Assembly: GCF_000014685.1 (NCBI RefSeq)
Contig: NC_008321.1
Span: 3,159,001 to 3,223,000, forward strand
Reading direction: 5' to 3'
From: Shewanella sp. MR-4
Lineage (GTDB): Bacteria > Pseudomonadota > Gammaproteobacteria > Enterobacterales > Shewanellaceae
Length of the DNA: 64,000 nucleotides
Shown here in pieces: positions 51,774-60,762 of this stretch. The position numbers and the translations under genes are program-made. Every line of letters starts with the position of its first letter. Position 1 is the stretch's first letter. A model generated the notes under the pieces. The model was not told the DNA's origin. It worked only from the letters and a program-made list of their open reading frames with translations, and ran no database searches.

Positions 51774-52115
51774 TTTTTCTGTCTACATGCGTAATAAAAC
51801 GCGGATTATGCCATAAATTGGCTTTTCACGGCAGGGGCTGGAGCAAAATAACCATAAACTTTATGGGACTAAACTTAATTATTATGGACGAAATAAAAAT
51901 ATTCTTCTTAAAAATCATAGTGTAATTTACATTTACTCGAGAATATGTGTTTAGCTTTCTCACCTTGGTTTCCAAGCATAAACCACCACAAACATTAAGG
52001 TTTAGAACACCGAACCTGAGTCATAGAACCATCTGACACATTTGAAATTAAACTCAAGGCTGGCAATATAGAATGCTCGCCCACGGCGCGCATAAAAATT
52101 AAGGGATTCGGAATA
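51774..52115. other. 342-base intergenic region
   Basis: This AT-rich gap between the divergent phnA and DUF2461 genes must hold both promoters. Only short hairpins (CTTGG-TTT-CCAAG near 51970 and CATAAA/TTTATG near 51853) were seen, and no gene. Confidence 0.5.
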
Positions 52116-52829
52116 ATGGCGATGCAAGTATCTTCAAGCTCACATGCCACTGGTGCGACATTTACGGCCGCCAGCTTAGATTTTCTCAAACTACTGGCGC
52201 TCAATAACTCCCGCGACTGGTTTAAAGCCCATCAGGAAGAATATGAGAATAAGGTCAGAAACCCCGCACTGCGTTTTATCGAGCAAATTCAGCCTGATAT
52301 CGTTGCTATTTCCCCAAGATTAACGGCAGTTGCCAAAAAAGTCGGCGGCAGCTTAATGCGTCCACAGCGGGATAGCCGCTTTAGCAACGACAAGACGCCC
52401 TATAAGACCAATGTGGGGATCCAGTTTCGGCATTTTCAGGGCAAAGATGTGCACGCACCTGGGCTGTATTTGCACATTGCCGAGGATGGTTGTTTTATTG
52501 CCGCCGGTATTTGGCATCCCGAATCCAAGGTGCTAAATGCGATTCGAACTTGTATCGATGAAAACCCCAACGGCTATAAAAAGGCGCTGCAAACCTTAAC
52601 AAACCATGGATTTGTAATGGATGGTGATAGTTTGACTCGCCCACCAAAAGGATTCGATAAGCATCACCCAATGCTGGACGAACTCAAACGTAAGGACTTT
52701 ATCGCACTAAAACCAATCCCCTTTGAGCGACTCTGCCAAGCCGATGCCGCTCGCTACTGCGCCGAACAATTCGCCCATTGTAGCCAATTGATGGCCTATT
52801 TGTGCTTTGCCCTCGAATTAGACTTTTAG
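52116..52829 (+). CDS. DUF2461 family protein
   Basis: This 237-residue protein fits the DUF2461 family: FLKLLALNNSRDWFKAHQEE at the start, the conserved RDSRFSNDKTPYKTN block and GLYLHIAEDGCFIAAGIW. The function is unknown. It has no signal peptide and stands alone, converging with the tetR gene. Confidence 0.92.
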   Translation: MAMQVSSSSHATGATFTAASLDFLKLLALNNSRDWFKAHQEEYENKVRNPALRFIEQIQPDIVAISPRLTAVAKKVGGSLMRPQRDSRFSNDKTPYKTNVGIQFRHFQGKDVHAPGLYLHIAEDGCFIAAGIWHPESKVLNAIRTCIDENPNGYKKALQTLTNHGFVMDGDSLTRPPKGFDKHHPMLDELKRKDFIALKPIPFERLCQADAARYCAEQFAHCSQLMAYLCFALELDF

Positions 52830-52891
52830 TTTTTGTATTTGAATAGGCCAAGCATTCACTTGGCCTTATGCTTTTCGGTTTAACCTACGCC

Positions 52892-53503
52892 CTATTTCAC
52901 ATCGACGGGCTTAAGTGGTGTCAACGCGAGACTCTTAAGGTATTCGCTTAATACCTGAAATGCATTATCCAATAAGGCGTATTCTTTAGCCTTGCCTAAC
53001 ACTCTAATCCCTTGTAATTGCAGCACTAAAAAAGCCGCTAACGATTCAGGTTGAGCAGAAGGAGAAAGTTCCCCCTGTAACTGACTGTATCTTAATACCT
53101 CAGTAAAATCGCTCTGCAATTGGGCAAATAGCCGCTGGCACTCCTCCTGCACACACTCATCATCGAGGCATTTTTCCATCACCGCATTCTGCATAAAACA
53201 GCCGTACTCTTGCTCGCGCTGCAAGGCCACAAATCGTGCTAAATAGGTCAAGATGTCACTCAGCCCTGCCTGTGCGTGCAGAATTTGCTCCTTCGCGCCG
53301 AAGGAATAGTGGTCGAGATAAAAGCGCAGGGATTCGCGATACAAACTCTGCTTATCGCCAAAACTGTTATACAAGCTGAAGCGATTAATCCCTAAGTGTT
53401 CGACCAGATCCGCAACCGAGGTCTCGGCAAATCCCTTACGCCAAAACAGCTCCATCGCCTGAACGAGCTTTTCTTGTCTATCAAAATTACAACTGCGTGC
53501 CAT
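52892..53503 (-). CDS. TetR/AcrR family transcriptional regulator
   Basis: This 203-residue regulator has the N-terminal TetR helix-turn-helix (about 12-58: FAETSVADLVEHLGINRFSL then YNSFGDKQSLY) and a helical ligand domain. It is divergent from a glutathione S-transferase gene, which it probably represses together with itself. Confidence 0.92.
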   Translation of the reverse strand: MARSCNFDRQEKLVQAMELFWRKGFAETSVADLVEHLGINRFSLYNSFGDKQSLYRESLRFYLDHYSFGAKEQILHAQAGLSDILTYLARFVALQREQEYGCFMQNAVMEKCLDDECVQEECQRLFAQLQSDFTEVLRYSQLQGELSPSAQPESLAAFLVLQLQGIRVLGKAKEYALLDNAFQVLSEYLKSLALTPLKPVDVK

Positions 53504-53596
53504 GGTCCAAACCTACATTGATGCCTGCATTAAACGGAATATCATAGGGCAAAAACATTCTTGACTGACCGTTTAGATATGGCTTAAATTCTATCC

Positions 53597-53614
53597 TAAC
53601 CGATCGTTCCGTTA
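53597..53614. promoter_or_regulatory. Candidate TetR operator
   Basis: TAACCGATCGTTCCGTTA is an imperfect palindrome in the 155-base gap between tetR and the first GST gene, the usual place for an autoregulatory operator. It is a weak call. Confidence 0.35.
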
Positions 53615-53658
53615 AAGCCCTATTTAGGCAAACTTACAGATTAACAGAAGGAAAGAGC

Positions 53659-54285
53659 ATGAAGCTTTATGAATTAGCCCCAACGCCAAGCGCAAGACGC
53701 GTGAGTATTTTCCTCGCAGAAAAAGGCATCGATATTCCACGTGTGAGTGTGGACATTCGCGGCGGTGAAAACCTTAACCCTGAATTCAAAGCCAAAAGTG
53801 TCAACGGCCGCATTCCCCTGCTCGAACTCGATGATGGCAACCATATCTGTGAGTCCGTCGCTATTTGCCGTTATCTCGACGAGATCTATCCGAGTGACAC
53901 TTCCTTATTTGGCAACACGCCGCTGGAGCGCGCTAAAGTGGAAATGTGGCAACGTATCATTGAGTTACAAGGTTTTACCGCAGGTTTTCAAGCCTTTAGA
54001 AATCTAACGGGTATCTACAAAGACAGGGAAAATTGTGTCGAAGCCTGGGGCGCAGAATCACGCCAACGGGTCATTGACTTCCTACCGACCTTAGACCAAC
54101 AATTAGCCAAATCAAGTTATGTTGCGGGCGATAACTTTACGATTGCCGACATTTCTGCATACGTTTTTATTAGCTTTATTAAAAACTTAGATATTCTGGT
54201 GGATGACACTCTGCCCCATATTCAGGCTTGGTTTGCGACAGTGGCCCAGCGGCCTGCGATAGTGTCACTTACCCCGAAAAACTGA
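53659..54285 (+). CDS. Glutathione S-transferase family protein (first)
   Basis: This 208-residue enzyme has an N-terminal thioredoxin-like GST domain (1-80) with the glutathione-binding cis-Pro region NGRIPLLELDDG and the ESVAICRYLDE motif, and a helical C-terminal domain with NFTIADISAYVF. It probably conjugates or reduces electrophiles with glutathione. It is divergent from tetR and 61 bases before a second GST gene. Confidence 0.92.
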   Translation: MKLYELAPTPSARRVSIFLAEKGIDIPRVSVDIRGGENLNPEFKAKSVNGRIPLLELDDGNHICESVAICRYLDEIYPSDTSLFGNTPLERAKVEMWQRIIELQGFTAGFQAFRNLTGIYKDRENCVEAWGAESRQRVIDFLPTLDQQLAKSSYVAGDNFTIADISAYVFISFIKNLDILVDDTLPHIQAWFATVAQRPAIVSLTPKN

Positions 54286-54346
54286 CAGCGATGCCCTGTT
54301 GGGCAGCCAAGTTAAGCACTAACCAGTTAAGACTTAAGGGATAACT

Positions 54347-55015
54347 ATGATTGATTTATATACCGCCGCGACCCCGAACGGTTTTAAAATTTCCATCGCG
54401 CTCGAAGAAATGGGTCTCGACTATCGAGTGCATAAATTAGATTTCAACACTAACGAACAGAAACAGCCTGAGTTTCTGGCCATTAACCCTAATGGCCGTA
54501 TTCCAGCCATTATCGACCGAGATAACGAGGACTTTGTGGTGTTCGAGTCCGGCGCGATTCTTCTGTATCTGGCTGAAAAAACGGGTAAGTTTTTGCCTAC
54601 CGATCCTAAAAAACGCTCACAGGTCATTCAATGGCTGATGTTCCAAATGAGCGGTGTTGGCCCAATGATGGGGCAAGCTAATGTGTTTTACCGTTACTTC
54701 CCCGAAAAAATCCCTGCGGCTATTGAACGTTACCAAAAAGAAGGTCGACGTTTGTTTGAGGTAATGAACACTCAGTTAGCCAAGCATCAGTATCTGGCTG
54801 GTGATGAGTACACCATTGCCGATATCGCGACTTGGCCTTGGGTGCGCATCCATGAATGGAGCGGCATCAACATGGAAGGACTCACTCACTTGCAACGTTG
54901 GTTAGATGAGCTAGCCCAAAGACCCGCTTGCCAAAAAGGCATAGTGACACCTCCGCCTTCGGTCTTAAGTGACGAAGAGCGTGCTAAACAAATCCAGAAG
55001 ATGGTGACTAAGTAG
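54347..55015 (+). CDS. Glutathione S-transferase family protein (second, YfcG/YghU-like)
   Basis: This 222-residue enzyme has the start MIDLYTAATPNGFKISIALE, which is characteristic of nu-class YfcG/YghU-type GSTs with disulfide reductase activity. It also shows INPNGRIPAIIDRD, FESGAILLYLAEK and a C-terminal YTIADIATWPWVRIHEW. It is unlike the first GST, so they are not recent copies. A terminator follows. Confidence 0.92.
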   Translation: MIDLYTAATPNGFKISIALEEMGLDYRVHKLDFNTNEQKQPEFLAINPNGRIPAIIDRDNEDFVVFESGAILLYLAEKTGKFLPTDPKKRSQVIQWLMFQMSGVGPMMGQANVFYRYFPEKIPAAIERYQKEGRRLFEVMNTQLAKHQYLAGDEYTIADIATWPWVRIHEWSGINMEGLTHLQRWLDELAQRPACQKGIVTPPPSVLSDEERAKQIQKMVTK

Positions 55016-55050
55016 GTCATCCTATCCTCTGCGCATTCGTTTTCCCCATC

Positions 55051-55078
55051 AAGCCCCAACTCGCATTGGGGCTTTTTT
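55051..55078 (+). terminator. Terminator after the GST genes
   Basis: AAGCCCCAA pairs with TTGGGGCTT around a six-base loop, followed by T residues. Confidence 0.92.
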
Positions 55079-55191
55079 ACTGCTAGTGATACGTAAAACT
55101 GCTACACTCTGCGCCACTTATTGATTTGCTTGGCCATATTCATCCCATCGGATGGACATCACTCGGCCGAGCCCCTTATCAGGCTAACTTT

Positions 55192-56565
55192 ATGGGCAAT
55201 CCAAACGGCTTATCATCAGCAACCATGGCATCTACAGTGAATATCGAACCGCAAACCCTCGCGCAAAAACGCGGATTAAGTTATGCCAATACCATCAAGT
55301 TATTGTTCGATGAGATTTTAAACACCAAGCAACCCGCCGACCGAGTTCTGGCGAACTACTTTAGGGAACATAAAAAGCACGGTTCTAAGGATCGCAAAGT
55401 GATCCGCGAATCCTTATTTAGCCTGTTCCGTTGGTGGGGCTGGTTTAAAGCCACAGGCGATCATCAACAGGCGCCACAATTTTTTGCCATGCTCAGCGCA
55501 AGTGCCTTAATCGAAGCCCATCCATGGCAGGATATCGCCAGTGCCTGGCATGATCTCGCCCAATCGCCGATTGATTATCAACAACTTCAATCCCTTAGCG
55601 TTAGCAGCTTAACAGATAAATTGGCACTGGTACGGCAGCAATTTCCCCAAGCGTCCTTCGAACTCACGGATTTATTACCCGAATGGTTTTGGCAAGTATG
55701 CCCAATAGCCCCAGAGCTGCGTCCAAATCTCATCGAAGCCATGTCTAGCCGCCCACCAATTTGGGGACGCACGCAGGGAATCAACAGCCAAACAGCAGTC
55801 AAACAACTGCAAGCACTTGAGATAGATGCAAGCCTCAGCCTCTATTTTGAAGATGCTATCAACCTTGGCACTAAGAGCATGAATCTCAATGAAATATCAC
55901 TCTATAAAGAAGGCAAAATCGAGATCCAGGATTTAGCCTCGCAAGTGATAGGTCAAATATGCGCACCAGAGCCTTGGCAACACTGGTGGGATACCTGCAG
56001 TGGCGCAGGCGGAAAAACTCTGCAATTGCGATCACTGATGCAAACGGCCACGGCTAAGCACAATCCATTCGTGGGCAGCATAGTCTCATCGGATATTCGT
56101 GCCCACGCCTTAGAAGAACTCAGCAAACGTGCCCAGCGGGCAAAGTTTGATGGTATCAGCATTGCACGCTGGCGCAGTGATGCACTGCCAGTCGACGCCA
56201 ACCATTTTGATGGGGTATTAGTCGACGCCCCCTGTAGCTGCACGGGCACATGGCGCCGCAATCCCGATATGCGCTGGCTCGATAGCCTCGATGCCGTCAC
56301 TGATAAAGCGGCACTCCAACTGGATATTTTAAGCCGCAGCAGCAAAGCGGTAAAACTGGGTGGAAGCTTAGTCTATGCCACTTGCTCATTGTCACCCGTT
56401 GAAAATGAGCAAGTAGTTTCCGCCTTTTTACAACAACATCCCGAGTTCAGCTTAGTGCCGATCCGCCACCCCTTTACTGGCGAACAAACAGAAATGTTGA
56501 CCGTGTGGCCCTTCGAAGCCAATACAGATGGAATGTTTGTGGCGCGCATGCAGCGCAATCTCTAG
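55192..56565 (+). CDS. RsmB/NOP family rRNA (cytosine-C5) methyltransferase
   Basis: This ~457-residue enzyme is an RNA m5C methyltransferase of the RsmB/NOP type. It has an SAM-binding region (TCSGAGGKTLQL), the PC motif DAPCSCTGTWRRNPD and the TC motif YATCSLSPVENEQV, in which the Cys residues act in catalysis and release. It differs from RsmB itself in the N-terminal part and carries no PUA domain, so the rRNA target is unknown. The ATG at 55192 is a compromise: TTG at 55126 and ATG at 55225 are alternatives. Its TAG stop lies within the inverted repeat of a MITE-like element. Confidence 0.86.
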   Translation: MGNPNGLSSATMASTVNIEPQTLAQKRGLSYANTIKLLFDEILNTKQPADRVLANYFREHKKHGSKDRKVIRESLFSLFRWWGWFKATGDHQQAPQFFAMLSASALIEAHPWQDIASAWHDLAQSPIDYQQLQSLSVSSLTDKLALVRQQFPQASFELTDLLPEWFWQVCPIAPELRPNLIEAMSSRPPIWGRTQGINSQTAVKQLQALEIDASLSLYFEDAINLGTKSMNLNEISLYKEGKIEIQDLASQVIGQICAPEPWQHWWDTCSGAGGKTLQLRSLMQTATAKHNPFVGSIVSSDIRAHALEELSKRAQRAKFDGISIARWRSDALPVDANHFDGVLVDAPCSCTGTWRRNPDMRWLDSLDAVTDKAALQLDILSRSSKAVKLGGSLVYATCSLSPVENEQVVSAFLQQHPEFSLVPIRHPFTGEQTEMLTVWPFEANTDGMFVARMQRNL

Positions 56566-56845
56566 GGCGTGTTGACGTTTCAGGGGTATTTTTGCAGCAA
56601 TTTGGCTGGCTTTAATGCAAGGCAAAGTCCGTGCAGTGTAGTTATTCTACATAAACGGACGATAACGCAGCAGAAACGTCAGCCAAATGCTGCCCGAAGG
56701 GTTCGTCTGGCAAGCCCTTGCTCTTACTTTCTGTCATAAGAGCCGCTCGTCATTTGAGTAGAATAACTACACATCATTCCTCGTTTCGCGAGCACGTGCT
56801 TGCCAGAACGAACAAAATCTAATCTCGAAACATCAACACGCCCTA
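56563..56845. mobile_element. MITE-like element with 19-base terminal inverted repeats
   Basis: The ends, TAGGGCGTGTTGACGTTTC (56563-56581) and GAAACATCAACACGCCCTA (56827-56845), are inverted repeats with one mismatch. Internal pairs are GTGTAGTTATTCTAC (56636-56650) with GTAGAATAACTACAC (56758-56772, perfect), and GTTCGTCTGGCAAGC (56701-56715) with a near-complement at 56798-56813. The 283-base unit has no transposase. Outer TA dinucleotides would fit an IS630/Tc1-type target. The first end supplies the stop codon of the methyltransferase gene. Confidence 0.75.
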
Positions 56846-57134
56846 GCACTAACTCCTTATTTTTTATCAGAACTTGGCACTCATATCCTGAGTGCCATTC
56901 TTTTTGCCTCCGCACAATATCAATGCGCTTTTTATCTTATTCATTTAATAATCATCAAGATAAACCCTAGATTGCGGCGTAAAATCGCCAACCCAATTCC
57001 ATCGAGACGTATCCCCCCTTCTTGGACAAAACTTTTCACCATCAGTGATGAAATATTTCGCTTTAGCTTAATCTCGCCTTTGGGTAAAAAGATCGAGTGC
57101 TGAGAATGGCACAGGTATTTTTGGAATTTTGACC
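56846..57134. other. 289-base region without clear genes
   Basis: After the MITE-like element this stretch has no convincing gene. A 77-codon minus-strand frame (56941-57174) lacks a start site and overlaps the small ORF at 57135. Confidence 0.4.
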
Positions 57135-57293
57135 ATGTCACACTCCTATGAATTTGACGACGATGATGCGCCATGGGGCGATAACGTCAAAGGTAAGCAA
57201 AAAAACAAACGCGTAAAACAACGTCGCAGGGACACTAAGCGCCGTTATTCAGATGATGCAGAGGTGGATTTCTATCAGCATAAATCGAAGTAA
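57135..57293 (+). CDS. Small highly charged protein (52 residues)
   Basis: An ATG frame encodes an acidic start (YEFDDDDAPWGD), a very basic middle (KGKQKNKRVKQRRRDTKRRY) and an acidic end (DDAEVDF). The bipolar charge and absence of hydrophobic stretches suggest an RNA- or ribosome-associated small protein. The ribosome-binding site is weak (GGA), so the call rests on protein-like composition and the otherwise empty region. Confidence 0.5.
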   Translation: MSHSYEFDDDDAPWGDNVKGKQKNKRVKQRRRDTKRRYSDDAEVDFYQHKSK

Positions 57294-57532
57294 CCGATAA
57301 ACTACCCGTTTGCCTTAGCAAATTCGTGCTTTAATAAGTCAGTCAAATCCGAGCAAGTTGGATAACCTCCAACTTGCTAGTTAGTCCAAGCGTTTCCCCT
57401 CTTCTCTGTTTTGATTCAATTGTAAAATCAATAGGCTAATGAGCTGATTTACCCTATGCTCTTTAGGGTTTATTAACGCCCTTTGTTTACCAAACCACCT
57501 GACACATCTTAACGGGTTTAAAGGATGATCCC

Positions 57533-60500
57533 ATGGAAAAACAACGCCCCGATTTTATCTATCCCCCTGGCAGTATGTTAATGCACTCGCCCTTAGTGTT
57601 GAATAAAGCCGATATGTACGGTTTTTTTCTCAAGGGAAAACTCGCCAACCTGCAGCGCTCCATTGATAAAACGCTCAATCAAGTGGCCGGAAGCGCCATG
57701 TACTTTAAAGTGCTGTCGCCCTATGTACTGACAACCTTTACCCAAATCGAGAAAGCCTATTCAGAAGACCCGACCGACAGGGCCAAGGGTTGGATCCAAG
57801 AAACCGACATCATCACTTGGGTCATGGTCGGTCGCCAAGACAATAGCAACGGCGCATCCATCAGCCATGTGTATTTTCAGCCGCTGCATATTTGGGTGAA
57901 TGATGCGATGGCCCTGATCAATGGCCGCGAGTTGTTCGGTTATCCCAAGTATTTGTGTGAATACACTATGCCCGCGGTCGGAGAGCCATTAACTCGACTC
58001 TCCCTAGCAACAAAGAGCTTCTTACACTTTAGCCCTGACACTGAACTTGCCATGCACCCGCTGATTGAGGTGAATTGCAATGCCAAGCCCGAGGCGCAGC
58101 TCACCACGCTAGAAGCCATAGCCCAAACCTGGCAACTCTTTAAAGAACAAACGGATTTTATTCCAGAGCTGGATAAGCTAGGTGAGGAGCAACTGTTTCA
58201 CTTGCTGTTTAAGCCCGCTATCGACCAAGTGTTTTTAAAGCAGTTTCCGGATGCGTCAGGCCAAAAAGCGGTTTATCAGGCGATTACGGCGGCGCCCGCA
58301 CAGGTCAACAAAGTGCACAGTGTTGCCCTGTTGGAAAATGACTTTGTCGCCACCATTTTTGATAACGCCAGCTTCCCACTCAAAGAGACCCTAGGCGTCG
58401 AGGTTGGCGAGCAACATGTATTACTGCCCTACCATGTGAACTTTGACTTTGAAGTACCGCCGGGCGAAGTGCTGGTCGATAATTCTGAAATCAAAAAACA
58501 GAAAATTGCCATTCTCGGCGGAGGCGTCGCCGCCATGACCGCCGCCTGTTATCTCACCGACAAGCCCGGCTGGCAGAATCAATATGAGATTGATGTCTAT
58601 CAATTAGGCTGGCGAATCGGCGGCAAGGGCGCAAGTGGCCGTAATGCCGCAATGGGACAACGGATTGAAGAGCATGGCCTGCATATCTGGTTTGGTTTTT
58701 ACCAGAATGCCTGCGCCTTGATGCGTAAAGCCTATGAAGAATTAGACCGCCCGCCAGAAGCGCCGCTAGCGACCTTCTTCGATGCCTTTAAACCCCATAA
58801 TTTTATTGTGCTGCAGGAGGAAATTAATGGCCGCTCCGTTAGCTGGCCGATCACCTTTCCCACACTCCCAGGGATCCCTGGAGATGGCACCGAAACCTTA
58901 ACCTTCTGGAAGGTCGTTAAGGCCGCCTTTGCTTGGATAAAAGAATGGCTAAAGGACATGGACTCCCTGCTGGAAGCCGATGAAAAAGCCATGGCGACAC
59001 CGAAAAACTGGCTCGATATCAGCTGGTTTGAACGGCTGAAGGATAAGTTAGAGGATTCGGTCGATGATGCGATGGAATCCCTAGACGCCCTAGGTGACAA
59101 GCTCGAATGCCATTTTAATCAAATGATTGGCCGCGAATGCGATGAGCATGTCCACAGCGAGAGTGACGATGGTTTGGTCGAATCCGCCGTCGATGCCCTG
59201 CACCAAAGGTTGGTTAAGCGCTTTAGCGACCATTTAGACACTAACGATGAGTTACGCCATTTGTATATTGCCGTCGACTTAGGCTTAACCATCTTAAAAG
59301 GAATGTTTGCCGATGATGTGTTTGAAAAGGGTTTCGATGCCATCAACGACTATGATTACCGCGAATGGCTAACTAAACACGGCGCCAGCCAAAAATACAC
59401 GGTCGACAGCGCGCCGGTACGCGGTTTTTATGATCTGGTGTTTGCCTACGAAAGAGGCAACTTCGACAAACCCAATGTCGAAGCGGGGACTATTATTCGC
59501 TCCATGCTGCGTATCGCCCTGTGTTATCAAGGCGGAGTCATGTGGAAAATGCAGGCGGGTATGGGCGATGTGGTCTTTACCCCTTACTATGAAGTGCTGA
59601 AACGGCGCGGGGTGAACTTCCACTTCTTCAATCGAGTTGATAATTTAGAATGTCGCGACAACAGCATTCAAGCGATTGAGATCACAGAGCAAGTCGCTCT
59701 GGCACCTTCGGTTAAAGACTACAATCCACTCGTGGATGTTAAAGGCTTAGCTTGCTGGCCCAGCACGCCAAATTACGACCAGCTAGAGCCTGTTCAAGCC
59801 GCATTGCTAAAAGCCCATGATATTAATCTTGAGCACTTCTGGAGCGATTGGGACAATCTGTACGAGGCGCAATTTGGTCAGGCGCTACCGAAAAAACGTC
59901 TGCAAAAAGGCGTGGACTTCGACAAAGTGATTTTTGGTCTGTCATTAGGAGCGGTTCCCCATGTGGCGAGCGAAGTTATGGCGCAGAGTCCGGCGCTCAA
60001 AACCTGTGTCGATAAAGTGCAGACAGTCGCGACCCAAGCCTATCAACTGTGGATGAATCAAGATCTTAATGGTATTGGTTGGCCCAATTATTCAGAGGAT
60101 GGCGAGCAGCCAGTCTTATCCGGCTTTACCGAGCCCTTCGATACGTGGGCATCGATGGACCAATTGCTCGATAAAGAAGACTGGCGGGGCATAGAGCCAA
60201 AAAATGCCAGCTATTTCTGCTCGGCGTTGCCTGTGGATGCTTATCCTCCGCGTACGGATATTGGTTTCCAGCAGCGCAAAACCGCCGAAGCCAAGGCTGG
60301 CGCCATCAATCAACTCAATACAGAAATTCATAAGCTGTGGCAGCAGGTTGGCGACAGCTTCCCCTGGGAATGGTTGCACGATGAACAGCAGCGCCAAGGC
60401 GAAGCGCGATTCGATAGTCAATATTGGCGCGCCAATGTGGATCCTTCCGAGCGTTATGTCCTGTCAGTGAAAGGCAGCTCCCAATATCGGATCACCACGG

Positions 60501-60658
60501 ATGGCACAGGTATCGACAATCTGTATATGACGGGAGATTGGATTAAAACCGGCCTCAACGCCGGTTGTGTGGAAGCTGCGACGATGGCGGGAATGCATAC
60601 TGCCAAAGCCATATGCGGCCATCCGGCCATTATCAAAGGCGAAAAGGACTTCGCCTAA
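57533..60658 (+). CDS. Acetoacetate decarboxylase-like / FAD oxidoreductase fusion
   Basis: This 1041-residue soluble protein joins two parts. Residues about 20-290 resemble acetoacetate decarboxylase: INGRELFGYPKYLCEY with Lys139 at the place of the Schiff-base Lys; the neighbouring Lys of the classic PKK is Tyr here. From about 320 it is a flavoprotein of the phytoene desaturase / amine oxidase type, with dinucleotide fold ILGGGVAAMTAACYLTD (G329-A334), IGGKGASGRN, EHGLHIWFGFYQNA and a C-terminal FAD motif NLYMTGDWIKTGLNAGCVEA. A charged helical insert lies at about 470-560. It may oxidise and decarboxylate a lipid or polyketide-like keto acid; this is inference. AAAGGATGATCCC precedes the ATG. 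It is monocistronic with its own terminator. Confidence 0.82.
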   Translation: MEKQRPDFIYPPGSMLMHSPLVLNKADMYGFFLKGKLANLQRSIDKTLNQVAGSAMYFKVLSPYVLTTFTQIEKAYSEDPTDRAKGWIQETDIITWVMVGRQDNSNGASISHVYFQPLHIWVNDAMALINGRELFGYPKYLCEYTMPAVGEPLTRLSLATKSFLHFSPDTELAMHPLIEVNCNAKPEAQLTTLEAIAQTWQLFKEQTDFIPELDKLGEEQLFHLLFKPAIDQVFLKQFPDASGQKAVYQAITAAPAQVNKVHSVALLENDFVATIFDNASFPLKETLGVEVGEQHVLLPYHVNFDFEVPPGEVLVDNSEIKKQKIAILGGGVAAMTAACYLTDKPGWQNQYEIDVYQLGWRIGGKGASGRNAAMGQRIEEHGLHIWFGFYQNACALMRKAYEELDRPPEAPLATFFDAFKPHNFIVLQEEINGRSVSWPITFPTLPGIPGDGTETLTFWKVVKAAFAWIKEWLKDMDSLLEADEKAMATPKNWLDISWFERLKDKLEDSVDDAMESLDALGDKLECHFNQMIGRECDEHVHSESDDGLVESAVDALHQRLVKRFSDHLDTNDELRHLYIAVDLGLTILKGMFADDVFEKGFDAINDYDYREWLTKHGASQKYTVDSAPVRGFYDLVFAYERGNFDKPNVEAGTIIRSMLRIALCYQGGVMWKMQAGMGDVVFTPYYEVLKRRGVNFHFFNRVDNLECRDNSIQAIEITEQVALAPSVKDYNPLVDVKGLACWPSTPNYDQLEPVQAALLKAHDINLEHFWSDWDNLYEAQFGQALPKKRLQKGVDFDKVIFGLSLGAVPHVASEVMAQSPALKTCVDKVQTVATQAYQLWMNQDLNGIGWPNYSEDGEQPVLSGFTEPFDTWASMDQLLDKEDWRGIEPKNASYFCSALPVDAYPPRTDIGFQQRKTAEAKAGAINQLNTEIHKLWQQVGDSFPWEWLHDEQQRQGEARFDSQYWRANVDPSERYVLSVKGSSQYRITTDGTGIDNLYMTGDWIKTGLNAGCVEAATMAGMHTAKAICGHPAIIKGEKDFA

Positions 60659-60666
60659 ATGCCAAG

Positions 60667-60691
60667 GGGCTGCATTATGCAGCCCTTTTTT
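60667..60691 (+). terminator. Terminator after the fusion oxidoreductase
   Basis: GGGCTGCA pairs with TGCAGCCC around a three-base loop, followed by six T. Confidence 0.93.
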
Positions 60692-60762
60692 ATCCAACTA
60701 TTTGTATCTGTTCAAATTGAAAGAGGCGCTCGATTAAATGGAGGATCCTTTAAATAGACACT

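Noticed and set aside
56941..57174. 77-codon minus-strand frame
   Set aside because: No ribosome-binding site or recognisable sequence, and it overlaps the more convincing small plus-strand frame.
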